This document shows, piece after piece, positions 23,342-35,139 of a stretch of 64,000 nt of DNA. A model generated the notes under the pieces. It made no database searches, was not told the origin of the DNA, and saw nothing but the letters and a program-made list of their open reading frames with translations. Source of the DNA: Diphasiastrum complanatum (lineage: Eukaryota; Streptophyta; Lycopodiopsida; Lycopodiales; Lycopodiaceae); NCBI GenBank assembly GCA_029204225.1, contig CM055105.1, forward strand, positions 51,177,680 through 51,241,679, given 5' to 3'. The position numbers and the translations under genes were made by a program. Position 1 is the first letter of the stretch. Each line of letters begins with the position of its first letter.

Positions 23342-23766
23342 CATGACTACATTGAACAATTTAAATGATTAGAAAGTCAGGTACAAGAGCAACCCACAGA
23401 ATCCATGCTCATCATTTGGTTCCTCGTTGGACTCCCACAATCGATAAGATGTGAACTTCATTCCAATGATGAATATACATCATTGAAACAATCCATGTCT
23501 GATGCCATTCGGGAAGAAGACGAGGGCTCAGATGTTGATGAACCACGAGAACGGAGAGCACATCGTGCTGTCCAAGAAGCTCGCCCAAACGATGACACTC
23601 GAGAACAGTTATGAAAGACACAGATGGAGTTGCTTAACCAGCAACACCAACAGCAGATGGAGAAACTCACAAAAGAGTTTTAGAACACTTTTAAGTCTAT
23701 CCAGAGTTCGATGTCGGGTCAGTTACCCACTGGCCAAATCCACCATAGACAAGAGAACACGTGGTG
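23342..23766 (+). pseudogene. N-terminal part of gypsy-type Gag (element P)
   Basis: The frame reads HDYIEQFK then LESQVQEQPTESM and LVGLPQSIRCEL, the usual pattern of the retrotransposon Gag core. It continues through a charged linker and a Gln-rich coiled segment (LLNQQHQQQMEKLTKE) with three in-frame stops. It stops at the K LTR with duplication TGGTG (23762-23766). The zinc-knuckle half is at 15046-15546. Confidence 0.6.
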
Positions 23767-24856
23767 TGTGAAAGATTCAACTAGTTTCATCACATTTTGC
23801 AATATTTCCATATTTGGCATATTGAGGCCAAAACTTGATTTAGACTTAGAGGTTGACTTTTTAAAGCTCATTAGTCTAAATTTCATTTGAATAAACACTT
23901 TTTGAAAGTGTGGGAAATATAGAATGCGAGTTTGAGTAGATTCAATTTGAATAAGTTGGGTACATTGAATCTAGACCCAAAATTGGTAGGGTTAGCATTT
24001 TGGTGGGAAAGCCAAGTGGCCAAATAGGGTTTGGACCTGCTATAAAAGGATGTAACTCGTGGAGAGATTCATCTTCTTTCTTCTCTATCTCATTTCATGC
24101 TTATACATGGTTCTCTTGGGTTCTCCTATCCATTGGTGCACTATCTTGGTGATTGCTTGCAATTCTATGTGTAGAATGATCTATATTTGTTATTTTTGGA
24201 TACACACGTGTGAAATACAATAGCTTGCTGGTTTTTTATGGACAACAACAGTACATAATCATTTCATTCAAGTTTGATCAAATTCTATTAGTGTTTGCAT
24301 CTCAAATTGTGTGTAGATGCTAATTTTTCTACATTGGTGAAATTGATAGTGTATTTCTCTTTCTAACCAAAGATCATTCAAGTGGATTGGATCTTAAGGA
24401 TCTGAAATCTTTCACATGGTATTAGAGCTTGTGTTTCAGGTTATGAAGGAGGAAATCAGATCTATCAATGATTTGTTGAAGATATCAAGTCTAGAGCATG
24501 CTAGAGAGGATTCTACACCAAAATCGGATTTTTTGCTTTTGTAGATTGGATCTTTTGTAGATCAAAACACTAAATAGGTCAATATACTTGTTCAACTCCA
24601 TTTTTTGAATTCACATGCTGGATTTGGCCGATTTTTGGATCATTGGTTCAGCCTAAGTGGTGGCTTATAGATTGCATATCAAATTTTCAGCATTTGCATG
24701 TAGATTTGGAATAGTCAAATTTTTGTAATTTTGTCAAAACGCTAATTTTGATTGGATCTCTAGATAGTGAGGTTGCTGGACTTCATATGAGTGTGTTTCA
24801 ATCTTAGGAAGTGGCAAAAGTCATTAGATTGAGGATAGATCATAGGTTGATGTTTT
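23767..24856 (+). mobile_element. 5' part of copia element K: LTR, primer site, leader
   Basis: LTR 23767-24416 (650 bp; starts TGTGAAAGATTC, ends ATCTTTCACA; TATAAAAG at 24041; CACACGTGTG at 24203-24212). It is followed by TGGTATTAGAGC (24417-24428), one mismatch from the usual primer-binding site. The leader runs to about 24856, where element L sequence starts. The left flank TGGTG matches the duplication beside the other K LTR at 15547 when strands are taken into account. Confidence 0.85.
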
Positions 24857-27800
24857 GATGTATTATGTCTCTGTCAAAGAAAGCACAACTGATTTTTGCT
24901 TCCTTGAGTTCCACGAAATCGGTCCCCCTGCCAGATAGAAACAGAACTCGGAGGTAGATTTTTTGGTAGAGACTGTTCCTCCCCAATCTGAGTCGGAGTA
25001 TCCTCACAAGACAAGTGGGTTGATAGCATTTCCATCATAACATAAAATGTGATCTAAACTTCCCTAAATATATCTCATCACTCTCTTTAATGCTTTCCAA
25101 TGAGAGGACCTAGGATTAGACATGAATTGACTTAATGTGTTAACAATGTATGCTAAATCTGGTCTAGTACACAACATTGCATACATCAAAGATCCTATTA
25201 GTGAATGATAAGGGTACTTCGCTATGTCGAGTACTTCACTATCAGAATCAGCACAAGTAGGTTTAGTCAATACTATACTTGGATCCATCGGAGTATCAAT
25301 TGGTTTGCAATCAGACATATGAAATTTTTCTAAAATGCCTTTTAGATATGTCTGCTAGCTAAGATAGATCTTCTTTTGAAGTCTATTTCTAGTAATGTGA
25401 ATTCCTAGCAAAGAATGGACAACTCCTAAATTAGTCATGTCAAATTCCTTTGACAGATCACTCTTAGTAGTGTGTAGAAGAGAAGTGTCGTTAGACAAAA
25501 TAAATGCATCATCTATCTAAAGAGCTATGTGAACTGAATTGGTGCCTCTATGCTTCGAATAAACATTACAGTCAGCTGAATTATTTGCAAATCCCAATTG
25601 AATGGGGTAAGAGTTGATTCTATCAAACCATACTCTTGAAGCCTGTTTCAGACCATAGTTTGCTTTGTGCAGCTTGCATACTTTGTGCTCTTGGCCTTTG
25701 ACCTCAAATCCTTCTAGTTGGAAGGTATACAGCTCCTCTTTGACATTGTCGCTATGAAATGTTGTCTTGACATCCGTTTGGAACATTTCGAGGTCTTTTG
25801 CGGCTGCTAACGCAATCAGGCTCCTGATTGACTGCATCTTGACGACAGGACTGAAAATTGTTTGATAATCCATTCCTTGGACTTGAGCGAATCCTTTAGC
25901 CACCAACCGTGCTTGATGCTGGCTGATTCTGACGAATCCCCAAGATACTCGACCAGAGCTACCCAAAAACACCTCTCACCTTAGACCGAGGATGTCTCTG
26001 AGAAGACGAGACGAACGAAGACTGAGAGCCAAGGAATACCAGTAGTAATGACAAGCAAGAACTGTGTGAGCCTCATGGTGAATCCTGAAAGATGGAATGA
26101 CCATGTAGGAACTAGTATTTCTAGGCAAAGTAATAAATGCAAGTAGACCCCTCTTAAAGAAAGTAGAGTGAGCCACCTTTTGATGGTGACCTCTAGTGGA
26201 GAGCATTATTCCACTTGTAATTTGTGAAATGTGGAAATTTCACTAAGATGCCACCTAAGGAGCTCTCTTGCTTATTTAAGAGACTCCCTCTTTATGAAGA
26301 GGAGCTTTTTGTGTATTGTATCAACTCCATGCTGAAATGAGAAGAGCCTCCACGAGTTATATGCATCCATTGAGCTCCTTGATCATGCTTGTTTCTTGAG
26401 TGAATGCATTCATGATCTTGTCCTTGCCTCCTTTGTGTGTGGTTGTGGACTGGGATTAGTTTTTCTACTTTTCTATGTGTGGATTAGTTTTCATTTCTTG
26501 TTTGTGGATTAATGTAGGAATCAGCATTCAAGTAAACTAAATAGGCTGGAAATGTGGTATAAATCTTGCATATCCTCCAACATTCTAGTTCTTGATGTTT
26601 TTGGGATGTCCAAGAATCAGAAGACTGATTGGTTTCTTGATTCTTGGACCTCTAAAATGCTGTAGATTAATTTCTTGTTTCAGCTTTGTGGATTAATGCA
26701 GGTGTAGCTTAGTTTTAGAATGTGTAGGATCTTATTTCAGTTCGTTTCAAAGCAGGTAGCTGTAGAAACTGTTGAATGTTCATCTGGGCTGCAAGCTCAT
26801 CTGCAAATGAATGTTTGAATGTAAGTGCTTTTAAGAGAGAACGACTTTGAGTTGTCCTCGGACAGGCAAGACAAAATACTACAACGTTAATCTGTTCCTT
26901 TTTCTTGATTTTGGGCTTTAACAAGAAAAAATAATGTAAGCAAGAGCCCATTGTCTCTGTGACAGGTAGAAGAAGAAGTAAGCAAAAGAATCCTAGTAAA
27001 CAGATCCTCCCAAGCAGAGGATTTGTCAACACTTTCCATTTTGCAATGGACAAAGTTGATCTTCTTCTTGAAGATCCACTTGTTGTCAATAACTCTCTTG
27101 TGAGTGAGGAAGTCGACCAATGTCCAGGTTTGATTTGTCAAAAGTGAGTTGTACTCAGTTTCCATAGCTTCTTGCCATTTCACAGCATCCTTGGAGTTAA
27201 TTGCTTCGGCTAGGCTCTTTAGTTCTTCTGATAAAGTCCAGAATGATTGAGGTGTATACCTCTCAGGAACTGTCCGAGTCCGTGAGGATCTACGGACGTT
27301 TGGTTGACCAAGATGCCATGATGCTTCTTCTTGAATTTATCTAGATCTATTCGAGCTAGCTTGGTCTAGTCCGATGACAGGAACTGTCGGTTGCTCAGCT
27401 TCTGTAGCTGTAGCTACAGATTTTGGAAGAAACATTATCATTGGAAGATTCCATGCTACGTAACATAGGATGAAATGATATAGCATCGTTTATCGATGGT
27501 TGTTTGAAATCATAGTATGTATGTTCTTGAAATATTACATTACTAGAGACAAATACTACATTGGTGGATGGATCATAAGCTTTATAAGCTTTATGTTCAT
27601 CAGGATAGCCAATGAAAATACATTTATTTGTCCTATGATCCAGTTTCTTCCTGAGTTATTTAGGAATGTGAACAAAATATATACAACCAAAGATTTTTAA
27701 ATGGCTAACACTAGGCTTGTGCCCATGCCAGACTTCATAAGAAGTTCTGTTGTTGACGGCTTTGGTGCTAGCTTTGTTCTACACGTAACAGGCTATGGTA

Positions 27801-29348
27801 GTGGCTTTTGCCCAGAACTTTATAGGTAGGTGTGCTTGATGTAGCATGGATCTGGTTGAGTTGAGAAGAGTTCGATTCTTCCTTTCTGCAATCTTGTTTT
27901 CAGTACTGAGGTGAATAGGAAGTGGTGAACTATCTTCTAATGCCATGTTCAGCCATGTAGTCGGACATCTCATTAGAGAGGTATTCGCCGCCACGATCAG
28001 TTTGGCATGCCTTCACTTTTGTAGACATTTGTGTCTCAGCCATGGCCTTTAATCTCTTGAAGCATTCAAAGGCTTTAGATTTGTGCTTAATGAACATGAC
28101 TATAGACCATCTAGAACATTCATCTATGAAAGTGATAAAATAGATTGCATATCCTAAGGACGGAGTTGGCATTGGACCACAGAGATCACTATGTACAAGA
28201 TCCAATACATGCTTTATTTTGATGGAATGTGATTTGGAAAACTTGCTTCTAGAGTGTTTGCCATAGATGCATGATTCACAAAAGAAAAATTTCCTATCTA
28301 ATGAAAAAGAGAAATACAATCCATCAACTAAGTTATTGCAATGCATATAGGAAAGTGATCTTGTATGCACGTGTCCAAATCGACTATGCCACAAAATAGC
28401 ATAATCGTTTACATTTTCATTAGAGATACTGGCTGATGCAACGGAATTAGAGAGTACGTAAATATTTCTGACTCTAGTGCATGTAGTCAGAGTAGTATCT
28501 TTCTCGAATATTGTACACTGCTCAGATGAGAAAGTAACAATGTGGTCCTCATTAGTTATCTTATGGACTGATAAAAAGTTCTTTGATAGCTAAGGAACGT
28601 GAAGGACGTTGGGAACACAAATAGAAAGATTGTTGTTGAATGTGATCTTCACTGTTCCTTTGCCTTCCACACATATGGTGCTTGAATCTCCGAGGTAGAT
28701 GAATTGATCTCTGTTGTAAGCTGCATACTCGGTAAACCATTCTTTGCGAGAGGTCATGTGTTGGGTAGCGCCGTTGTCTAGGTACCAGCTATCACATTCT
28801 TCGTTGTTGTTGCTGTAATCCATTAACAAATGTGTATCTTGCTCCTTGAGTTCCACCATGTTGGAGGAGTCTAGCTACTATTGTTGTTGCTTCTTCGCCT
28901 CGTTGTAGATCCAGATACAATACTCCTTGATGTCATGAGATTTGAAGCCATTGATGTAAGAAGTGAAGGCAGTAGAATCAAACATGATAAGAGTAAAGAA
29001 CTTCCTTTTAAGATGTAATCTAGTGCTTAAATAATGAGTCTCATAGAGATTTGATAATAAATCTAATGCATCTTTAGAGGTTTTGCATGTGGTAATGTGA
29101 GATATTTGGGAGTCAGCTAGATTGAGTGTGATACATGCTAAGGCCTTCTGATCTTTGATTTTCCATGCCTTTGCTTGATCACCATCTTCTGGTTTCAGGT
29201 CAGCACCTTCTACTACATCCCAAAGATCTCTATCTATCAACATCATCCGGAGTTTTAACTTCCAGATGTAGAAGCTAGAACCATTAAACTTGTCAAGGAT
29301 TCTAGTTTCGCTAGATGATGAAGACGAAGAGCTATCTATATGAGACAT
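24857..29348 (-). pseudogene. Decayed copia gag-pol (element L)
   Basis: From the right: Gag from 29348 (MSHIDSSSSS, DKFNGSSFYIWKLK); protease (WYLDNGATQHMTSRKEW, about 28770); integrase (WHSRFGHVHTRSL, FIDECSRWSIVM, TDRGGEYLS, IAERKNRT, 28394-27779); RT start (WQEAMETEYNSLL, 27177); RT body (ARLVAKGFAQVQGMDY, 25910); RT end and RNase H (25318-24857). The Gag zinc knuckle is missing, many stops and shifts are present, and RT is split by an inserted stretch. It belongs to a lineage different from E, A and B. RNase H is cut at 24857 against the K leader. Confidence 0.85.
25930..27050. other. Foreign insertion inside the RT of element L
   Basis: RT breaks after KWIFKKK (minus, about 27055) and resumes at QARLVAKGF (about 25915). 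The roughly 1.1 kb between has no copia coding. It contains repeated phrases such as TTTGTGGATTAATG and GTGTGGATTAG, and a TATTTAAG box near 26273, as in a small LTR or promoter. Boundaries are approximate and I found no clear target-site duplication. Confidence 0.4.
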
Positions 29349-29401
29349 ACTAACAGTAATACAAATAGAACACACTTAATCTCTCGGTTTATATGAGCTA
29401 T

Positions 29402-29413
29402 ACTCTGATACCA
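29402..29413 (-). other. Primer-binding site of element L
   Basis: The minus strand reads TGGTATCAGAGT, one mismatch from the initiator tRNA-Met site, about 55 bases upstream of Gag. The 5' LTR should begin within 29414-29417; I could not identify its far end. Confidence 0.7.
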
Positions 29414-29642
29414 ATCTGATGGGGCAAGGGAGATAGAAGAACACGAATGGGGAAGAGAGCAGGGATATTGCGGAACAGCTCTCCCGTTACATTCAGTTGC
29501 TAGATGCAAAAATAGTCTAATAAAAAGCTCAAGCTAAATATAATCACAGTTTTAAGTGTTCTAATTGCCCAACAGGATCTTAAAAATTAATTCATACTCA
29601 CAAAAACAAGAGTACAGTCCACCTGAGAGACTAGAAATGGTT

Positions 29643-29662
29643 TGTGTGTGTGTGTGTGTGTG
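29643..29662 (+). repeat. (GT)n microsatellite
   Basis: About ten GT units in a row. Confidence 0.9.
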
Positions 29663-30259
29663 GTATTACTGAAAATCGGATTCAATATGAAGTTTAGTTC
29701 TAAAATTGATTGAAATAGCAGTGTAATAGTGCAAGTTCCTTAGACGTCAAAGACAACCATCGTTTGATCAGAAGCGAAGGAGTCATAGCCATTCGTGTTT
29801 TGATCAGAGTGAGTAAACAAGTGCAATCAAACAACGATAAAGTGCATTCAATCACAACAAGCATTCACCTATGTTATACACAAATAGAAAAGCATGCTGC
29901 TGCTAAATTACACTAAAGCACAATAAAATAGCAATTACAAGCAAAATGACGGTGTAATTGGGAGACTCAAATAATATGTCTCATGGACGGAGCCTCTCAA
30001 GTAATCTATGCTAGGATGATCTGTTTATAGATTGCATTCATGTATTAACTACATTAAATGTTTGTCACCTAATTAGGTAAGCCCTTGTACTTGGAAGTAT
30101 ATGGCTTTTGTGACAATTGTACATAGTGTATACTGTCAAACCATAGGGAATGTTGACATGGACAAGGACGTCGCGAATTCTCTCACTTCACATTTTATGT
30201 GAAGTGGTTTTCTCTCACTTTGCAAATTTCAAGAAGTGGCTGGGAACGTTCCTCATTCA

Positions 30260-30445
30260 AAATAGACGACCTTCGGCATTTTCTCTCTCTTCGGGATTTT
30301 GCGAGAAAGCCGAAGGTGCTCTTAAAAAGACGAAGTGCCCTAAAAAAGACAAAGATGTCTTTAAAACAGTTTAACTCATGAAAATAGATGACCTTCGAGA
30401 ATTTTCTCTCTCTTCACATTTTTCGAGAAAATGTGAAAAAGCCGA
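30260..30445. repeat. Two diverged copies of a hairpin-forming unit
   Basis: Copies near 30260-30317 and 30383-30445 share AAATAGA-GACCTTCG and TTTTCTCTCTCTTC. The first has arms ACCTTCGGC (30269-30277) and GCCGAAGGT (30309-30317); the second pairs CACATTTT with AAAATGTG. Confidence 0.5.
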
Positions 30446-31137
30446 AACAGTTATACTTTTGAACTGCACAAGTTAAACTTTTGAGCTACACAAGTGTCAC
30501 ATTTCAGAGAAATGCGAAAAAGCTGAAGCTGTTGAAAACATAATTCATTTTTGTAGACTGTCACGACACTTAGTATTTTTGTAGACTATTGTGAAAGTAA
30601 TGTATTTTTGCAAACTTGTTTTGAATGTTAATTTCGTGGAAGCCTTTGAAGATGGCCAAGTCTTCAATTCCATTCATCCATGCGGAAGAAAGCTTCAAAG
30701 TTTCAACTTTTATCTGAAACTCTAAATTTTGTGCATTTACCATTCACTTCCAATATATTAACCACTTCCACACTGTTGGTAGTTTTTTTATAGTCGGTTG
30801 CCAGATTAATACCACTTTTTCCATCCTACTTTACCTTTATTTTAATCCGACTGACTTTATCTCTTTTTACATCCTACCTTACCTTTTTTTCTAACTTACT
30901 TTTTTTACATCTGACAGAGATTATACAACTACATATGACACTATTTTTTGCATTTGCATCCGACACTGTTTTTATCATCTAACCACCTGCATCTATTTCT
31001 GAATTCAACAGAGTCACATCCGACACTATAGCTGACATTACCTCTGATAGTCACATCTGACACTGTAACCGTCGACGTTGTATCTTACCGATTCACATTC
31101 GATATTGTTTTCAAAAAAAACCAAAAATTGCAAAAAA

Positions 31138-32117
31138 ATGGCTGAATCGGATTTGATCACAGTAAAGGGATACCAGACATGCCAAAGACAATGAATCTCA
31201 TCAAATGTGAAGATGACACCATGCTCCAGTGGTACACACAAGCCAAAACACTCTTCCAAGAGTTGGGATTCGACATTCCCAAGTGGAAGGCCACCAGAGT
31301 TTATATCTGATATTCCAGGTCTATGAGAACTTTGACAACAGACAGATGACATTCCGAAATTATTTGTCAAATTTTCAGATGTTTGTATATCTGGCTGGTA
31401 GCAACCTTAATGCCTTTGGATTTCCAAGTGGCCATAAGGAAAATCCAAAGAAACCGACCAAATGTTGCAGTAGTCTTATGCCAAATTCATCAACACAAGT
31501 GTCGACAAGTGAAGAAATAAAGAAATAAAGATGGCATTCTACTAGAGGCAATCAATTGTAAAGAATTGGCAGCTGCATGTGCCTATACCACTAAGTATAC
31601 ACATAGAAGAAGGGCACACTTAATGAGGATTTCTCTGCAAACCTTTTCCATGCTGGGTGAATCATACGAGGGCCAACATAATATGTACAATTGGGCCGAC
31701 ATCATCTCTAGAAGATAAGCGGATTGAAGAAAAGAGCCCGGTCACAACTTTGGACTACATATTTTTTTATATAGCCAAGAGTCAGAGCCCCTTGAACTTA
31801 AAGACTATGTTGACCCCCTGGGATGCTGCTACTACTGCTGCTGCTAGTTGAGGATACAGAGTTGCCACAACCTCTCCGTCGGGTACACCTTTACGACAAG
31901 CCTCTACTACATCACAGGAACTGAGGACAAAGACGCGTGAAGGGAGATCTCCACAAACATCTAGTCCTATTGACACCACACAAGCGGCAAAGAAACATGA
32001 AGGAAGGTCACCAGAAGCAAACCAGCTTCTGAATCAGAGACAAAATCAAACAGCCCACAACATCAAAGACAACAAATTTGGTATCTAAAAAGAAAATACG
32101 CATGGCTGGTTACAAAG
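31138..32117 (+). pseudogene. Broken coding-like sequence in the Gag position of element N
   Basis: Plus-strand fragments in shifting frames read MPKTMNLIKCEDDTMLQWYT, then YENFDNRQMTFRNYLSN, then LGESYEGQHNMYNWADII. The compositional feel is of real protein, but it lacks the Gag start and zinc knuckle of the other copia elements. It leads into an acidic Ser-rich segment before protease. Either a captured host gene or a very different Gag; not recognised. Confidence 0.4.
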
Positions 32118-32924
32118 ATGTGCACTCTAGCAGCAGTGAAGACAATGATGATGAAGAGGAAGGAAGATTGCAAAAAGACGAGCCAGGTTCAGAAGGACAT
32201 CACCTGCCACCTCCTCACAATAGCTGCAGCTAATGGATACTCAGCAGACACAATCACCACAAGTGCAATCGCCTCCCCAAGTGAAGGTGACAAAGATTCA
32301 TGGTGGATTGATAGTGGAGCTAATTTACACATGACTAGTCACAAGGAGTTCTTTACTTCTTTGGTCACTTATGATGGAGCCAAGAAAGCAATTTACATGG
32401 CCAATGGTGGTGAGTGTGGGATTGAAGGTATTGGTTCAATTCCTATTTGTCTTTCTACTAATAAGAAAGCAAGACTTGATGGTGTTCTTTACATTTCTTC
32501 ACTTTCAAAGAATTTTCTAAGTGTTGGTCAAATGATAGAGAAAAGATACATGATAAAGTTTGGTGGTGATGCCTGTTTCATTACAAAGGAAGAAATCTTG
32601 GTTTCCAGGGGCAATAGACAAGGTAGACTTTTTAAGCTTGATGCTTTTGTTATGGCTAACAAAAAGGATGGAATGGAAAAGGAGATTGGTCTCAGCTTTC
32701 CAAAGTTCCCTTTTAGCATCAATAAGATTGGTGGATCTTATGCAAAGTCTAAAAAGCTTTCTTATGCTAGATCTAGGTCAAGATCTAATATGCTTCTGGA
32801 GATGTTCATCTTTTTTCTAACTTGGCTAGTCTTGAGGATAATGATGGTGTTTCAATGGTTCTTCATGGCAAGCGCAAGCATACAAGAGGTAAGGAAAGAG
32901 CTAATTCCTCAATGGAGGTGGTGA
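32118..32924 (+). pseudogene. Copia protease region of element N
   Basis: 268 open codons. Protease motif WWIDSGANLHMTSHKEFF lies near residue 60-80, followed by the family's NFLSVGQMI and GRLFKLDAFV segments. After about residue 190 the frame leaves the family: instead of integrase it reads SFPKFPFSINKIGGSYAK. No integrase core is found downstream. Confidence 0.7.
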
Positions 32925-33797
32925 AGGTTATTTCTTGAAAAAGGTTGTTGCTAATGATTTCTTTGATCATATGGAAAAAGATGTTGCTAGGTGCATTCAT
33001 GAAGGAATGGTTCTTCTACATTCTTTTGTGATGAGTCCAAGAAAGTCATTGTTGCAGCAAGTGGAGTCACATGTCTTCAAAAAGAAAGTAGATCAAATGT
33101 TCTATCAAGAGACTTGGTGAGGGAGATAGTCACAAGTCAAGAAGAAGAGACGTATGTGAAGAGTTCAAAGTAGGATGTACTTTGAATGATGTCATTGTGA
33201 ATGATAGTGAGGAAGAATCATTATCATATGAGTCATTACGTAAAACATTGAGTAGAAGTTTTTGTTTGAAAAAAAAGAGTACATCCTTATGTTGAAGGTA
33301 CTAATTATTTTTTTCATGGCTTCTAATGTTTTGAGGTTTCTACTTCTTAGGATGCAATCATTAAGAGAGAGTCTTATGAAGGAAAGAGCAATGGAATATT
33401 GGTTCTTGGGAAGATCCAAGGCATGGATCTCACGTCTCTTCATCAACTCAAAGGATTCTAAGATTATGAATTGATCACTCATGATCGAGATGGCAAAAGG
33501 TTGGTTGGAGAAGGCTACATGGAGCAAATCGAGAGGCAATTTCTTCAAGACAAGGGAGATCTCATTGGTGAGCTTATTGAGGTTTTTTATGGAATCAAGA
33601 AGGCTGAATTTATTAGGTTTGATACTCATCTTCACCTACTCTATTTCATGTTGGATGGAAAGTTTGGAATCTATCTTTTGATTTATGATGGTGCCATTGG
33701 TGGCATTGTTTTTACTAACCTTTGTGAAAGATCGAAATCAAGCATTGATGAGATCTTGTTGGATCTAGATCATATGTTTGAGAGGGAGTATTTCTAG
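32925..33797 (+). pseudogene. Unknown module replacing integrase in element N
   Basis: It sits between protease and the pre-RT linker. The longest frame, 33471-33797 (108 codons), reads GEYMEQ-like and LIGELIEVFYGIKKAEFI, and other frames hold fragments such as VIVAASGVTCLQKE. It has no D-D-E integrase signature. Not recognised, possibly captured. Confidence 0.4.
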
Positions 33798-33799
33798 AG

Positions 33800-34316
33800 G
33801 TTCAGATCTAAAGATATTCATATCTTTGATATCTTTGATGTTCAAGAGAAAGGTAAGCAAGTGGAAGCGACTCACTTTGCTTTACTCAAATGTTTTGGAG
33901 AAACTTCTTGTGTAGATGATGTTATGCAAGTAGATGGATGTCTGCATGATTTTCTAGCAAGTAATGAATTTGAAAAAAAAAGTTTTTTGAATGACTTTGA
34001 TGGTCAAGAGGAAGATCAAGAGGTTGGTCTTAAAGGGCTTCAATAACACAAAAGGAAAAGTGGCAATTTGGAACCAGTCAAGAACATCAAAGGAAGGTTA
34101 TTTGGCAAAGATGTTTTGGATCTATTTTTGCAGGAGTTTTCATACTCAAGTAAGGTTAAAGGAGCAGCAGGCAAGTGTTGTTCAAGTTTAGTTTATTTGT
34201 TCTATCTCTTGTTTGAGCAATTTCATGTGGATGTGTGCAAATTGTCAAGATATGGACAAATTAGCTACATTGTCTTGCAATTGAGGAATCATAAGTGGAT
34301 ACTTAGTGGACATTGA
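33800..34316 (+). pseudogene. RT-replacing stretch of element N, related to element K
   Basis: After a linker remnant (EKGKQVEATHFALL, like EKGKQVVDNSNFAFL in A/B) it reads MQVDGCLHDFLASNE, FLNDFDGQEEDQEV and QFHVDVCKLSRYG. These match, with differences, the stretch at about 17450-17850 (minus) in element K. The two diverge at 34270. Stops are present. 34317-34479 holds nothing recognisable. Confidence 0.55.
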
Positions 34317-34484
34317 AAGATTATATGGGAATATGATGATTCTTAAGATAGTGAGTAATTCTTGATCAATTGGAAAAGTTAAGGATTTAGACCTGTTATT
34401 TGAACTCTAAATTTCTTAACTTTTGTACATACTTGAGATTGGTGGATCTCACAGGCATGTTCAATAAGTAATTTGTTTACTTAT

Positions 34485-35139
34485 TGTGAAAAATACAGAT
34501 CCTAAGTGGATCTAAACTCCAAGATCATTGGCTTGAATGCTTGCACTCCAAACTACATAAGCTAGGAATTGGCAACACATTCTATGCTACCTAGAATGCA
34601 AAGAACTTGATCAAAAAGCATTTATCACAAATGGAAACTTCCATAAACATCAAGTGCGGCCCAAAATAGCATTATACAGTCCATAATACATCAGCCTACC
34701 ACTTTTGGAAAGCACCTAAGATCATACACAATAGCTTGAAGACAATACACACAACAATGCTCTCAATGGAGGAAGAAACAATGACAATGATCTATTGATC
34801 TCAATGAAGCATACAAAAGGTTTCTCCAACCTGTTCTCCACGACTTCCCTACTATTTATGGATGAGGAAGATGACTCTCTCTCCTCTCTCTAGAAGGTAC
34901 TTGACCCTAGATATTCCCTATATAGGAAAAATAGCTAAAAATGGCTTATATGACCAAAATACATCAAAATGGTCTCATTTTGAAGGGTATGAAGTTTGAC
35001 ACTTCATCATACTGAAAAAATACAGTAAATAAAAACATTGTGGCCTGGTTCACACGTGTGAAACTCCAGAACCAAAACTATTTACAATTTTAGCCAATTT
35101 AGGCCTCAAACTAGCTAGGAAATGTTGACAATTTTCACA
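34485..35139 (-). repeat. 3' LTR of element B (655 bp)
   Basis: Ends TGTGAAAATTG and ATTTTTCACA (minus strand); CACACGTGTG at 35051-35060. I see one difference from its partner, at the terminal TGTGA(A/G)AAATAC. Confidence 0.95.

Larger units (their letters stand above)
29414..31137. other. Non-coding AT-rich stretch, part likely L 5' LTR
   Basis: No gene is supported. The left part should be the L 5' LTR. Between 30900 and 31080 short phrases of the type CATCCGACACTGT recur several times. The short open frames at 30150-30381 coincide with a hairpin-rich repeat and are not convincing genes. Confidence 0.5.
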
